A DNA stretch of 64,000 bases from contig NZ_JALKCV010000013.1 in the NCBI RefSeq assembly GCF_023634065.1, forward strand, positions 1 to 64,000. Reading direction: 5' to 3'. Shown one piece after another: positions 33,869-43,759 of the stretch (position 1 is its first letter; every line of letters starts with the position of its first letter). The position numbers were made by a program, and so were the translations under genes. Origin of the DNA: Microbulbifer litoralis (GTDB lineage: Bacteria; Pseudomonadota; Gammaproteobacteria; Pseudomonadales; Cellvibrionaceae). A model generated the notes under the pieces. It was given only the letters and a program-made list of their open reading frames with translations, searched no databases and was not told the DNA's origin.

Positions 33869-36835
33869 ATGAGCAAGCAAGCTGGATTCAGAAAGAAATC
33901 CATGGCGGCCGCTATTGCCGCCCTGACGGGCCTCAGCGGCGGGGCCCTGGCGCAGACCGGATCTGACGAAAGTTCATCCAATCTCGAAGAAGTAGTGGTT
34001 CTGGGTATCCGTGGCAGTCTGGAGAGGTCCATGGATATCAAGCGCGACGCCAATGGTGTTGTCGACGCCATCTCCGCCGAAGATATCGGCAAGTTCCCGG
34101 ATACCAACCTGGCGGAGTCCATGCAGCGGATCTCCGGCGTGTCCATCGACCGTGTGAACGGTGAAGGCAGCAAGGTCACTGTGCGCGGCCTGGGGCCGGA
34201 CTTCAACCTGGTGACACTGAACGGTCGCCAGATGGCCCGCACCACCGGCGGTCGCTCGTTTGACTTCCAGAATATCGCCTCCGATATGGTCACTGGTGTG
34301 GAAGTGGCCAAGACCAGCAATGCCACCCTGCCGTCCGGCGGTATGGGGGCCACCATCAACCTGTTGACTGCGCGTCCGCTGGAGACTCCGGAGCGCACTA
34401 TCCGCTTTTCCGCCAAGGGTGTGATGGATGAGTCTTCCGACGATGCGGATATCACTCCGGAGTACAGTGGTTTCTATTCCGACACCTTTGCCGACGGCAA
34501 ATTCGGTGTGGCCATCTCCGGTAGTGTGCAGGAGCGCGAAAGCGGCAGTTCGCAGTCGACGACACCGGGCTGGAACAGTTACGACTACCTGGATGATCTT
34601 CCGGAAGAGAACCAAGTCAACCGTCCCGAAGAAGGGGATACTTACTCTATTGCCCGGAGCTCTGTCTATAAGTTTGAGGAGCAACAGCGTAAGCGCACCA
34701 ATGGCCAGTTGGTATTGCAGTGGGCGCCGAGTGAGAATTTCACCGCGACCGCCGACTACAACTACTACGAAAACAAGATTGCCAAGCAGTTTAACGATAT
34801 CTCCGTTTACCACAGTTGGGCGGGGGACCAGCAGGGGGTATGGACTGACGGCCCCATTTCCTCGCCGCTGATCTATTCCGAATTCGGCACCGGCGGAGAT
34901 GTGGCCATGGGCGGCGGCAGCACTGCAGAGGTGTTCGAAGGCGATATGGCCGGTATTAACCTGGACTGGCAGGTCAGCGACCGCCTGAGCCTGGAGTTTG
35001 ACGGCCAGCACTCCGAGGCCGAGCGCCGCCCGGACAGCCCCTGGGGGACCAGTGGCACCATGAGTCTCGCCGCTTTGGTGCGCCAAGGTAGCAGCGTGGA
35101 CTACACCCAAGATTTGCCGGCGATTCACGTCTATACCGAAGACGGCATCAAGACCTCGGATATCCTGCTTACCGGTTCTGTATTCACCAATAGCAAGGAT
35201 CACTCCGAAATCGATCAGTTCCGCTTCAGCGGTAACTTCGAGCTGAACGAATCCAGCGATATTGATTTCGGTATCTCTCGCCAGGAAGTGAGCAATACCT
35301 CCCAGTCAGTAGGTGTGCAACGCAATGCCTGGGGCGGCGCGGGTAGTCCGGAAGACATACCGGATGAACTGTTTACGCCCGAGAGTATTTCCGATCAGTT
35401 TGATATGTCGTGGGGGGATTTCTCTGAGATCGGCGGTCTGGAGGCTCTGGACACTTATTATTCCTGGAATTTCGAGGATGTGCGGGCAATAATGGAGCAG
35501 CTGTACGGCACTGATCCTGCGGATATGGCCACGGCCACCCGCATGGGGGATTGCGGCACCGCATTTTGTGCCTCCACCGATTGGGGCTCCGAAACCGATC
35601 GTACCACTGAAGAGGTCTCCAACGCTGCTTACGTCCAGTACAACTTCCGGTCCGAGCTGCGTGGTATGCCCTACCAGCTGAATGCCGGCCTTCGCTATGA
35701 GGAGACCGAAGTGGAATCCACCTCGGTAGTGCCGGCTTATAACGGCGCAGAATGGCCGTCCGACAACGAAGTTGTCCTTCAGGGCAATGGTGAGCGGGAA
35801 TACCTTACGGAAACCGGTGAGTATAACTACCTGTTGCCTAGCCTGGCGTTCAGCATCGATCTGAATGAGGACTTGGTAGCACGTGCGGCAGTGAGCGAAG
35901 CAATCACTCGCCCAGGATACAATGACATTAAAGGCGGCACTTCTGTGGGGATCCAGGCTACTGGTGGTCTCGGCGGCGGATCCGCAGGTAACCCAGGGTT
36001 GAAGCCTTTCGAGTCTCTCAACTACGATCTTTCACTGGAGTGGTACTACGGCGACGCCAGTTATGCCTCGGTGGGCCTGTTCCGCAAGGAAGTGTCCAAC
36101 TTCATCAGCAGCGGTATAACGGAAAAAACGGTATTCAACATCCCGAATCCGGCTCAAGGTGCACTGGTAGATGAGGCTCGGGCTGCTGGCCATGATACAT
36201 TCGGTGCTATTCGCCAGTATATTGCCGAGAACCATGCCGACAACCCCTATGTGGATGTGGAATATGGTAGTGGCGGAGAAATCGTAGGCGTAAATATTAC
36301 CGGCAATCCGGAAACCGATCCCGACCTGGTGTTTCTCATCAGTCAGCCAGTAAATGGTGATGTGGAAAACACTATCGACGGGGTGGAGCTGGCGGTTCAG
36401 CATATGTTCGGCGAGTCCGGTTTCGGCATGCAAGCCAACTATACGGCGGTAGACTCCGATTTGGAGTATGACCCGTACCTGCTGATGGATCAGGAGTCCA
36501 TGATCGGTCTCAGCGATTCGGCCAACCTGGTGGGCTTCTATGACAAGAGTGGCTTCCAGGCGCGTATCGCCTACAACTGGCGCGATGAGTTCCTGAGCTC
36601 CCGCAGTCATTCGGAAACCTGGTCTGGTGCCCATCCACAGTACACCGAGGCCTTCAGCCAGATTGATGTGAATTTCAGCTATGAGCTGCCGCAACTGGAA
36701 GGGCTGCAAGTGTTCCTGGAAGGCATCAACGTCACCGATGAGTATATCCGCGTTCACGGTCGCGATGATCGCCAACTCCTGGGGCTCTACCAGGGCGGCG
36801 AGCGCTGGCAATTGGGTGCTCGCTACGCCTTCTAA
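33869..36835 (+). CDS. TonB-dependent receptor (glycan-type, second copy)
   Basis: 988 residues. Signal peptide ending near ALAQ (29), then the characteristic LEEVVVLGIRGSLERSMDIKRDA and GKFPDTNLAESMQRISGVSIDR plug motifs, then a barrel ending RYAF. The ATG follows GGGGAGAG. It belongs to the same broad class as the receptor at 28185 but is strongly diverged, so the two may take different oligosaccharides. An intrinsic terminator follows, and then the SapC-cupin-halogenase genes on the same strand, the usual neighbours of this receptor class. Confidence 0.92.
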   Translation: MSKQAGFRKKSMAAAIAALTGLSGGALAQTGSDESSSNLEEVVVLGIRGSLERSMDIKRDANGVVDAISAEDIGKFPDTNLAESMQRISGVSIDRVNGEGSKVTVRGLGPDFNLVTLNGRQMARTTGGRSFDFQNIASDMVTGVEVAKTSNATLPSGGMGATINLLTARPLETPERTIRFSAKGVMDESSDDADITPEYSGFYSDTFADGKFGVAISGSVQERESGSSQSTTPGWNSYDYLDDLPEENQVNRPEEGDTYSIARSSVYKFEEQQRKRTNGQLVLQWAPSENFTATADYNYYENKIAKQFNDISVYHSWAGDQQGVWTDGPISSPLIYSEFGTGGDVAMGGGSTAEVFEGDMAGINLDWQVSDRLSLEFDGQHSEAERRPDSPWGTSGTMSLAALVRQGSSVDYTQDLPAIHVYTEDGIKTSDILLTGSVFTNSKDHSEIDQFRFSGNFELNESSDIDFGISRQEVSNTSQSVGVQRNAWGGAGSPEDIPDELFTPESISDQFDMSWGDFSEIGGLEALDTYYSWNFEDVRAIMEQLYGTDPADMATATRMGDCGTAFCASTDWGSETDRTTEEVSNAAYVQYNFRSELRGMPYQLNAGLRYEETEVESTSVVPAYNGAEWPSDNEVVLQGNGEREYLTETGEYNYLLPSLAFSIDLNEDLVARAAVSEAITRPGYNDIKGGTSVGIQATGGLGGGSAGNPGLKPFESLNYDLSLEWYYGDASYASVGLFRKEVSNFISSGITEKTVFNIPNPAQGALVDEARAAGHDTFGAIRQYIAENHADNPYVDVEYGSGGEIVGVNITGNPETDPDLVFLISQPVNGDVENTIDGVELAVQHMFGESGFGMQANYTAVDSDLEYDPYLLMDQESMIGLSDSANLVGFYDKSGFQARIAYNWRDEFLSSRSHSETWSGAHPQYTEAFSQIDVNFSYELPQLEGLQVFLEGINVTDEYIRVHGRDDRQLLGLYQGGERWQLGARYAF

Positions 36836-36869
36836 ACCGTTTCACAGGATGGTTTAACCTGGCAATGGA

Positions 36870-36902
36870 AAGCCGCTGGTCTTCGGACCAGCGGCTTTTT
36901 TA
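36870..36902 (+). terminator. Intrinsic terminator after second TonB receptor
   Basis: AAGCCGCTGGTC-TTCG-GACCAGCGGC followed by six T residues, a classic strong terminator with a TTCG tetraloop, 35 bp after the stop codon. Confidence 0.95.
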
Positions 36903-36969
36903 ATTCATGAATTTATGTCAACCTGACCCGGAATCGATAAAAGAATAATGTACGAGTGAGAGAAGTACG

Positions 36970-37701
36970 ATGACCAATGCGGTACTGCTTAACAATGTGG
37001 AACATCGCGATCTGCGGGTGATGACCGAGCGTTCGGCCGACTTTGGCGACGATGCCTGGTACGCGCTGACCTTCCCTCTGGAATTTCGCGCACTCCAGGG
37101 CCACTACCCGATTTTCTTCCAGCGGGACGCCGGCAACGGCAATTTCTTCCCGCTGGTACTGCTGGGCTTCCAGCCCGGCGAAAACCTGTACCTGCGGGAC
37201 GGAAAATGGAACTCCTCCTACGTGCCGCTGACAATCCGCCGCGAGCCGTTCCTGATCGGTCGCCAGAGTGTTGTTGAAGACGGGATAGAGAAAACCCGCC
37301 GTGTGATCCATATCGATCTCGACAGCCCGCGGGTCAACCGCGAGCGCGGAGAGCCCCTGTTCCTGGAGTACGGTGGCAACTCCTCTTTCCTCGATACAGT
37401 GGCGGACATGCTGGAGGCCATTCACCAGGGGATTGAGCAGAATGAAAAGTTTGTTCGCGCCCTGCAGGTCCACGGCCTGCTGGAACCCTTTACGCTGGAT
37501 GTGACCCTCGATAACGGGGAGAGCAATCAGTTGAAAGGGTTCTATACCATCGATGAGGAGCGCCTGCGAGGACTGAATGCCGAGGACCTGGACGAGCTGC
37601 ACCAGGCCGGTTTCCTCGAGGCCATTTATATGGCGATGGCGTCCCAGTCGCAATTACGGCGATTGATCGACGAGAAAAACCGGCTGCTTTCCAGCCAGTA
37701 A
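36970..37701 (+). CDS. SapC-family protein
   Basis: 243 residues, no signal peptide. It has the SapC-family layout, beginning with HRDLRVMTERSADFGDDAWY and including FPLEFRALQGHYPIFFQRD and the LNAEDLDELHQAGFLEAIYMAMASQSQLRRLI tail. SapC homologues regularly accompany TonB receptors and halogenases in marine and plant-associated Proteobacteria; their biochemical role is unknown. It starts a tight unit with the cupin gene (11-bp gap) and the third halogenase. The ATG at 36970 has GAGAGAAG upstream. Confidence 0.85.
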   Translation: MTNAVLLNNVEHRDLRVMTERSADFGDDAWYALTFPLEFRALQGHYPIFFQRDAGNGNFFPLVLLGFQPGENLYLRDGKWNSSYVPLTIRREPFLIGRQSVVEDGIEKTRRVIHIDLDSPRVNRERGEPLFLEYGGNSSFLDTVADMLEAIHQGIEQNEKFVRALQVHGLLEPFTLDVTLDNGESNQLKGFYTIDEERLRGLNAEDLDELHQAGFLEAIYMAMASQSQLRRLIDEKNRLLSSQ

Positions 37702-37712
37702 AGGACAGGGCC

Positions 37713-38747
37713 ATGGCAAAGCCATTTATCGAAACTGCCGGCCTCTCCCCCGCGGATGAGGTGCGGGGCGTTACGCCGGAGAACGTGTTCGCTTCCATTT
37801 CCGGCGTCGTCCGCCCACTGGTCCTGCGAGGTTACTGTGACCACTTCCCGGCGGTACAGGCGGGCATGGACTCTCCCCGGGCAATGGCGGAGTATCTGCT
37901 GGAAAATTACTCCGGAAATCCGGTCATCGGCTGTTTCGGCAGTGCCGAAACCGATGGCAGGGTGTTTTACAACGGGGATATGAGCGGCTTCAATTTCGAC
38001 AGCCGCCGGGTGCCGCTCGGAGAATTACTGGACGATATCCTCGGCAGTTCCGGTTCTGATAGAGCGCCCATGCGCTATATGCCTTCCAGCGAAATCCGTT
38101 ACTGGTTCCCGGAGTTTGCTGCCGCCAATGATGCCGGTGTCAGCGAAGCCTGTCCGGTCGGTTCACTGTGGCTGGGGAACAGGGTGCGCGTTGCGGCCCA
38201 CTACGACTTCCCGAATAACCTCGCCTGCAATATTGCCGGAAAGCGCCGCTTTACCCTGTTGCCGCCGGACCAGGTTGCAAATCTCTATCCGGGCCCTCTT
38301 GAGTTTGCGCCCGGGGGGCAGGAAATCAGCCTGGTGGATTTTCACCACCCGGATTTCGATCGGTTTCCACGGTTCCGTGAAGCGCTGGCCAACGCACAGG
38401 TGGCCGAGCTGGAGCCCGGGGATGCGCTGTTTATCCCCGGCATGTGGTGGCACCATGTGGAGAGCCTGGACACGCTGAACGTGCTCTATACCCACTGGTG
38501 GCGGGATTCGGAGGCTTATATGGGACGCCCCACCAATGCGCTGCTACACGCGGTACTCGGTCTGCGCAATCTTCCGGAACATCAACGCAAGGCCTGGAAG
38601 GCACTGTTCGACTACTACATCTTTGATGCGGGAGAAGGGGCTTCCGATCATATCGAGGCGCGCGCACAGGGCATACTGGAGCAGCCACTGAGCCTGGATG
38701 CAGCGATGCAACTGCGCGCAAAACTGCAAAATGACCTGAAGCGTTGA
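37713..38747 (+). CDS. Cupin_8/JmjC-like 2-oxoglutarate oxygenase
   Basis: 344 residues. The double-stranded beta-helix core shows the Fe(II) facial triad: His163 and Asp165 in AAHYDFPNNLACNI and His247 in FIPGMWWHHVESL. The typical GDALFIPGMWW strand precedes the last His. Members hydroxylate proteins or small molecules using 2-oxoglutarate and oxygen; the substrate here is unknown. Preceded by AAGGACAGGGCC and 11 bp after SapC. Regular association with SapC and flavin-dependent halogenases suggests one shared modification pathway (inference). Confidence 0.85.
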   Translation: MAKPFIETAGLSPADEVRGVTPENVFASISGVVRPLVLRGYCDHFPAVQAGMDSPRAMAEYLLENYSGNPVIGCFGSAETDGRVFYNGDMSGFNFDSRRVPLGELLDDILGSSGSDRAPMRYMPSSEIRYWFPEFAAANDAGVSEACPVGSLWLGNRVRVAAHYDFPNNLACNIAGKRRFTLLPPDQVANLYPGPLEFAPGGQEISLVDFHHPDFDRFPRFREALANAQVAELEPGDALFIPGMWWHHVESLDTLNVLYTHWWRDSEAYMGRPTNALLHAVLGLRNLPEHQRKAWKALFDYYIFDAGEGASDHIEARAQGILEQPLSLDAAMQLRAKLQNDLKR

Positions 38748-38778
38748 GCGCATATACCAGATTATTGAGAGAGTTGAT

Positions 38779-40272
38779 GTGAACGCGGATAAAAGAATTC
38801 GTAAAGTCATCATTGCCGGCGGCGGCACCGCTGGCTGGATGGCAGCTGCGGCATTGGCCAAGCTGCTCGGTAAAAACCTGGATATCCGACTGGTTGAATC
38901 CGAAGCCATCGGTACCGTGGGTGTCGGTGAAGCCACTATCCCCACGTTGCATATCTTCCACCAGTTGCTCGGGATCGACGAGCGGGAAATGATGGCCGCA
39001 ACCAATGCCACCTTCAAATTGGGTATCGCCTTCGAAAACTGGAAGGACACCGGGGAAGACTATATCCACTCCTTCGGCTACGCGGGAAAGGATTGTTGGG
39101 CGTGTAATTTCAGTCATTTCTGGGTCAAGGGATTACAGCAGGGAATCAATTACGGAATAGGTGAGTACACGAAGGAACACCTGGGCTCCAGGCTGGGGCG
39201 CTTTGCAGTTTCCCCGCGCAGTGAGCGGAATCATGCCTATCATTTCGATGCCGGCCTTTACGCAAAATACCTGCGTGGACTGGCAGAGAAACATGGGGTG
39301 TCGAGAATCGAAGGCAAGATCGAGGATGTCCAGCTGGATCCCGACACGGGATATATCAAAGCCCTCAAGCTGGATGGCGGTGAACTGCTGGAAGGGGACC
39401 TGTTCATTGACTGCACCGGATTCCGCGGTCTGTTGATCGATAGGGCCCTGCACACGGGTTATGAGGACTGGGGCCACTGGCTGCCCTGCGATCGCGCTGT
39501 CGCGGTCCAGACCGGCAAGGCCGCGAAGCCGGTGCCCCATACCCGCTCGATTGCGCGTGAGGCCGGCTGGCAATGGAGAATTCCACTGCAGTCGCGCACT
39601 GGTAACGGTCTGGTCTTCTGCAGCCACTATATGGAAGAAGAGGCTGCGAAACAGCAGTTGCTGGAGAATCTGGAGGGCGAGCCGCTCAACGATCCGCGGG
39701 TAATCCCGTTCCGCACCGGAACCCGCCGCCAGCACTGGAATAAAAACTGTATCGCGATGGGGCTCTCCAGTGGTTTTATAGAACCGCTTGAATCCACCAG
39801 TATTCACCTGATCCAGCGGAGCATCATACATCTGCTGACGCTGTTTCCATCTCAGGGAATTTCCCGGGCGGAAGTCGATGAGTTCAACCGCCTGGTTCGT
39901 GAGGAAACAGAGAATGTCCGGGACTTTGTTGTCCTTCACTATAAGCTCACCGATCGAAAGGATTCCGAGTTTTGGCGCCACTGCCGCGGAATGGAAATTC
40001 CGGATTCTCTCGCTCGTCGAATGGAAATATTTGAACAGAGTGGCCGTGTCTATCAGAATGGAGTGGAACTTTTCGGGGAGACTTCCTGGCTACAGGTAAT
40101 GTTGGGTCAGGGACTGATGCCAAAGGCATACCACCCCATCGTCGATATGATGAGTGACGAAGAGCTGGCCCGTTTCCTGGCCGGTATCCGCAGTCAGGTA
40201 CGGGTCACAGTGGACAGCTGGCCGGACCATATGGAGTTTATCAATCACTACTGCAAGGCCGGTATCGGATAA
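38779..40272 (+). CDS. Flavin-dependent tryptophan-halogenase-family protein (copy 3)
   Basis: 497 residues, GTG start with GAGAGA upstream. Landmarks: GGGTAGW, catalytic lysine Lys80 in ATFKLGIAF, WQWRIP and PLEST, so apparently active. It is the third gene of the SapC-cupin-halogenase unit and is separated from halogenases 1 and 2 by the transporter and both receptors. Three diverged halogenases in 15 kb is notable. Downstream lies a fragment of a DUF6445-like gene, another habitual partner. Confidence 0.9.
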   Translation: MNADKRIRKVIIAGGGTAGWMAAAALAKLLGKNLDIRLVESEAIGTVGVGEATIPTLHIFHQLLGIDEREMMAATNATFKLGIAFENWKDTGEDYIHSFGYAGKDCWACNFSHFWVKGLQQGINYGIGEYTKEHLGSRLGRFAVSPRSERNHAYHFDAGLYAKYLRGLAEKHGVSRIEGKIEDVQLDPDTGYIKALKLDGGELLEGDLFIDCTGFRGLLIDRALHTGYEDWGHWLPCDRAVAVQTGKAAKPVPHTRSIAREAGWQWRIPLQSRTGNGLVFCSHYMEEEAAKQQLLENLEGEPLNDPRVIPFRTGTRRQHWNKNCIAMGLSSGFIEPLESTSIHLIQRSIIHLLTLFPSQGISRAEVDEFNRLVREETENVRDFVVLHYKLTDRKDSEFWRHCRGMEIPDSLARRMEIFEQSGRVYQNGVELFGETSWLQVMLGQGLMPKAYHPIVDMMSDEELARFLAGIRSQVRVTVDSWPDHMEFINHYCKAGIG

Positions 40273-40302
40273 GTAAAGTGATAAAACTGCAGTCACTGAT
40301 AG

Positions 40303-40641
40303 GGCGTACCTGCCTGTATACCTCACCCCGGCTTATACGTAGACGCCAGGTTTTCTCGTCACCGCTCCACCGGCTTTGAGCGTGTGGATGGCGAGCGTGC
40401 GGAGACCTATTTTTCCACCGCCGATCAATTCCTGCAGCAACAGGGTGGCCCGTCCGACGGCTATGTGACCGAAAGTCGCGATGACTTTGAACTCTTTCAC
40501 AAAGTCGAGCATCGGCAGCATCGGCTGGTGATTTATCCCGGCAACATCCTGCATTCGATCCTGGTTGATGAGCAGTCTGATATCGACCCGAACCCGGAAA
40601 CAGGCCGCCTGACAGCCAACCTGTTCTTTGAGTTTTCCTGA
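40303..40641 (+). pseudogene. 5'-truncated DUF6445-like gene remnant
   Basis: An open frame from a TAG at 40300 to the stop at 40641 encodes about 112 residues. They include YVDARFSRHRSTGFERVDGE, then a stretch rich in conserved-looking motifs (GGPSDGYVTESRDDFELFHK; RLVIYPGNILHSILVDEQSD). This resembles the C-terminal half of DUF6445-type proteins found beside halogenases and SapC (recognised from memory). No good start codon or ribosome-binding site precedes it; only a GTG occurs, at 40384, and only 30 bases separate it from the halogenase stop. The 5' half seems to have been deleted. It could still be translated from the GTG as an 85-residue protein. Confidence 0.6.
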
Positions 40642-40835
40642 AGTCGAAGGATTGACGTCGCGACTTTCCTGACGAACCTTGCAGGTCGGCCTGTGTTTTG
40701 GCACCAGGTTGGCCATATTCGCAAAGTGGGACGACGGCAGAGCTTCCAGAAACTACTGTTACCCTCGCACAAGCAGAGATGTGAGAGCTACCACACTCGC
40801 AGACTTCAATAATCAATAAAAAGCGAGGATCGACC

Positions 40836-43631
40836 ATGCGTCTACTCCCCCCGGAGCGGCGAGCCTTCCTGGCACCCGCGATTTCCCTGATGACCGCCTC
40901 GGTACTTTTTGTGATGAGTGTCACAACGCAGGCGCAGTCCACCAAACTGGCAACTGGTGCCCCGGTTTCCGCCAGTACCGCGGATCTGCCCGCCGGTAAT
41001 GCGGTGGACGGCGACGAGGGTACCCGCTGGGCGTCTGCTGCGCAGACGGATCCCTCATGGATCAGCGTGGATCTCGGCCAGGCCTACGACCTGGACCAGG
41101 TCGAGATTTACTGGGAAGCAGCCAATGCCGAGATCTATGAGATTCAGGGCTCCAACGATGGCAGCCAGTGGAGCACCCTGGCCACGCAGACCGGAGGTGT
41201 CTTCGGTCACCGCACCGATACGGTCCCGGTCAGTGGTGTCTACCGGTATGTCCGAATCAATGGCACTACCCGCAGCGCGGGCAACCAGTGGGGGTATTCC
41301 ATTTGGGAACTCGGCGTCTACGGCTCAGAGGCAGACTGTGACAACGGTTGCGTGGTAGAGCTCGATGGTTCTACCGCACAGGCGCGCATGAGTGGTGGCG
41401 ATATCGTGGATGTGCACTACACCATCAACGGTGGCGGACAATTGAATGTACGCATGACCCGGGATAACGGCAACTGGTATCACAATATTCCCGGGCTCTC
41501 CAGTGGGGATGTGATCAGCGTTTATTACACGAAGATTGACAATGGTGTCGGCGAGACCACCGATCCGATCCAGTACACCTTCAGCGGGCAGGGTAGCTCT
41601 TCATCTTCATCCTCTTCATCTTCTTCGTCCTCCTCATCCTCCGGTAGTGGATCGGGCAGCTCTGGTGGTTCCTCAAGCAGTTCTTCATCATCTGGTGGCT
41701 CTTCCGGCAGTGGTTCGTCGTCCGGTGGTACTCCCGATCTCGGCGATATAGTTCCCCTCTATGACAGCGATACCGCGCTGGAACCGGCCATTACTTACGA
41801 AACCGATACGGCGCTGATCACGAGATTCTCCGATCGCGCTCGCGATCGCCATGCGAAGGAAGATCACTTTCAGGCTTACGATCACTACCTGAGCTTCTAC
41901 TGGGAAGACCGCACGGCTTCCATTGAGATTATCGATAATGTAGCCAAGGGCGGGAACACCGTGCGGATGAACGTGCGCACCCAGTTCAAGCTAAGTGATA
42001 CAGAAGCCGAGAACCGCTGGTTCTATCGTGGTGTCGGTACCGTCGCTGAGTATTGCGACAATGGTGTCATGCAGATTGTGGATCAATATAACTATTACAA
42101 GGAGCGCAGCTTCAACTGCCGGGAGAATCGCCCGATTCAAGTGGGGGACAAACTGGAATTCGAGATCAGCCAGTTTCTCGACGCCAGTGTACCCAACGGC
42201 CGCGCCAATTATTACGGTACCACTTTCCTTTATATTGTCGGTGAAGGCCTGGTCCCCTGGGATGTGGGCGGTACAACACCATTTGGTGGCATCAAGGATT
42301 CATTCAAGATTCCGGAGCGTGCGTGGCTGGGCGGAGACACCACCATTCACGCCCTGACCTCCGGTGAGACCGACAACCATTTCCTGCAAATGGCGACCAA
42401 CGTGGGTTACGACAACGCCCAACCCTTCATGCGCGGTCGGCGTGTACTGCACAGCTCCGCTGTGGATGGAGTGCACGACGAACGCCCGATCGAGAATCCT
42501 CCGTTACAGGGGATGATCGATTTTGCGGGGCCACACTATATCAGTGACAGTTGCGGCAGCTGCCATGTGCGCAACGGGCGTGCGGCGCCAGCCCCGGTAG
42601 GTCAGCCGCTGGAGAAGTGGACCTTTAAAGTGGCCGATGCCAACGGTAACCCCGATCCCTATCTCGGTTCCGTGCTGCAGCCCAAGGCAAGAAATGCCGC
42701 TGCCAGCGAGGGCAGTGTATCGATCGCCTACTGGACTGAGCAGAATGGCCTGCGCTCTCCCAACTACGCTTTCACCGGCGTGGTGCCGGAGCGTTTTTCT
42801 GCGCGTATCGCCCCCAACCTGGTGGGTATGGGCCTCCTGGAGGCCATTGCCGAAGCCTCTATCGTCGCACAGGCGGACCCGGAAGACAGTGACGGCAACG
42901 GTATTTCCGGCCGTGTAAACCGGGTGCTGGATCCGGAAACCGGTGACACCCGCCTGGGCCGTTTCGGCTGGAAGGCGGGTATTGCCAGCATCCGCCAGCA
43001 GTTGGCTCGCGCATTCAATACCGACATGGGTGTCATGACCTCTGTGTATCCCACACCGGACTGCGGCAGCAGTCAGGGCGATTGTGGGGGCTCGGGCGCA
43101 GAACTCGCGGAACAGCACCTGGCAGACCTGACCAAGTACATTTCGCTACTGGGTGTTCGGCCACAGCGGGATTACGACAACGCGTCGGTACAGAACGGTG
43201 AGCAGCTGTTTGTCGACAGTGGATGTGCCGCTTGCCACACGCCGACGATGCAGACGGGACAGCATCATCCCCTGGCGGAGCTGCGCAACCAGACCATTCA
43301 CCCCTATACCGACCTGCTGCTGCACGACATGGGTACGGGCCTGGCGGACAATCTCGGCGAGGGCGAAGCCACTGGTGCCGAGTGGCGCACGCCACCGTTG
43401 TGGGGATTGGGCCTTTCCGCCTGTGTAACCGGAGGGGTCGAGAATCCGCTTGGTGGGCAGGGCAATGAAGTCTGTACGCCGGAGCACAGCTATCTGCACG
43501 ATGGCCGTGCCCGCTCCATCGAGGAAGCGATTCTCTGGCACGGCGGGGAAGGTCAGTCCTCAAATGACAGCTATCAGGGATTGTCGGCCGCCGAAAAACA
43601 GGATCTGTTGAACTTCCTTAACGCCCTTTAA
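40836..43631 (+). CDS. CBM32-CBM56-like-polySer di-haem c oxidoreductase (DHOR family)
   Basis: 931 residues, signal peptide to about residue 34. An F5/8-type CBM32 (about 35-165) is followed by a compact domain (about 170-250; VDVHYTINGGGQLNVRMTRD, GLSSGDVI) that resembles beta-1,3-glucan-binding CBM56, then a poly-Ser/Gly linker (about 252-300). The rest is a DUF1111/DHOR-type di-haem protein with CGSCH (573-577) and CAACH (797-801) haem-binding motifs. DHOR proteins are putative peroxidases or electron-transfer proteins. Attached carbohydrate-binding modules suggest redox work at a polysaccharide surface, as proposed for di-haem proteins feeding oxidative polysaccharide enzymes (inference). 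Confidence 0.82.
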   Translation: MRLLPPERRAFLAPAISLMTASVLFVMSVTTQAQSTKLATGAPVSASTADLPAGNAVDGDEGTRWASAAQTDPSWISVDLGQAYDLDQVEIYWEAANAEIYEIQGSNDGSQWSTLATQTGGVFGHRTDTVPVSGVYRYVRINGTTRSAGNQWGYSIWELGVYGSEADCDNGCVVELDGSTAQARMSGGDIVDVHYTINGGGQLNVRMTRDNGNWYHNIPGLSSGDVISVYYTKIDNGVGETTDPIQYTFSGQGSSSSSSSSSSSSSSSSGSGSGSSGGSSSSSSSSGGSSGSGSSSGGTPDLGDIVPLYDSDTALEPAITYETDTALITRFSDRARDRHAKEDHFQAYDHYLSFYWEDRTASIEIIDNVAKGGNTVRMNVRTQFKLSDTEAENRWFYRGVGTVAEYCDNGVMQIVDQYNYYKERSFNCRENRPIQVGDKLEFEISQFLDASVPNGRANYYGTTFLYIVGEGLVPWDVGGTTPFGGIKDSFKIPERAWLGGDTTIHALTSGETDNHFLQMATNVGYDNAQPFMRGRRVLHSSAVDGVHDERPIENPPLQGMIDFAGPHYISDSCGSCHVRNGRAAPAPVGQPLEKWTFKVADANGNPDPYLGSVLQPKARNAAASEGSVSIAYWTEQNGLRSPNYAFTGVVPERFSARIAPNLVGMGLLEAIAEASIVAQADPEDSDGNGISGRVNRVLDPETGDTRLGRFGWKAGIASIRQQLARAFNTDMGVMTSVYPTPDCGSSQGDCGGSGAELAEQHLADLTKYISLLGVRPQRDYDNASVQNGEQLFVDSGCAACHTPTMQTGQHHPLAELRNQTIHPYTDLLLHDMGTGLADNLGEGEATGAEWRTPPLWGLGLSACVTGGVENPLGGQGNEVCTPEHSYLHDGRARSIEEAILWHGGEGQSSNDSYQGLSAAEKQDLLNFLNAL

Positions 43632-43640
43632 AACCACCGG

Positions 43641-43728
43641 GTGCGCAAGGCGCGCCCGGCCAACTCCCCATCGGGAATGGTCGCCCCATCTTGCATGTTC
43701 TTCCGGGGCGACTCCCTGCCTTCGACAC
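43641..43728. repeat. Dispersed repeat, family C, copy 1
   Basis: CGGCCAACTCCCCATCGGGA then ATGG and, further on, GGGGCGACTCCC and CGACACA. These blocks recur in the same order at 57028-57119. Internal pairs (GGGCG/CGCCC) suggest a hairpin. It lies between the convergent di-haem and Slam genes. Confidence 0.6.
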
Positions 43729-43759
43729 ACTCGTTTTTCGAGTTTCTCTGAAAGCCCTA

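Noticed and set aside
40333-40716. 127-codon minus-strand frame opposite the DUF6445-like remnant
   Set aside because: The plus strand carries conserved-looking motifs; the minus frame has none.
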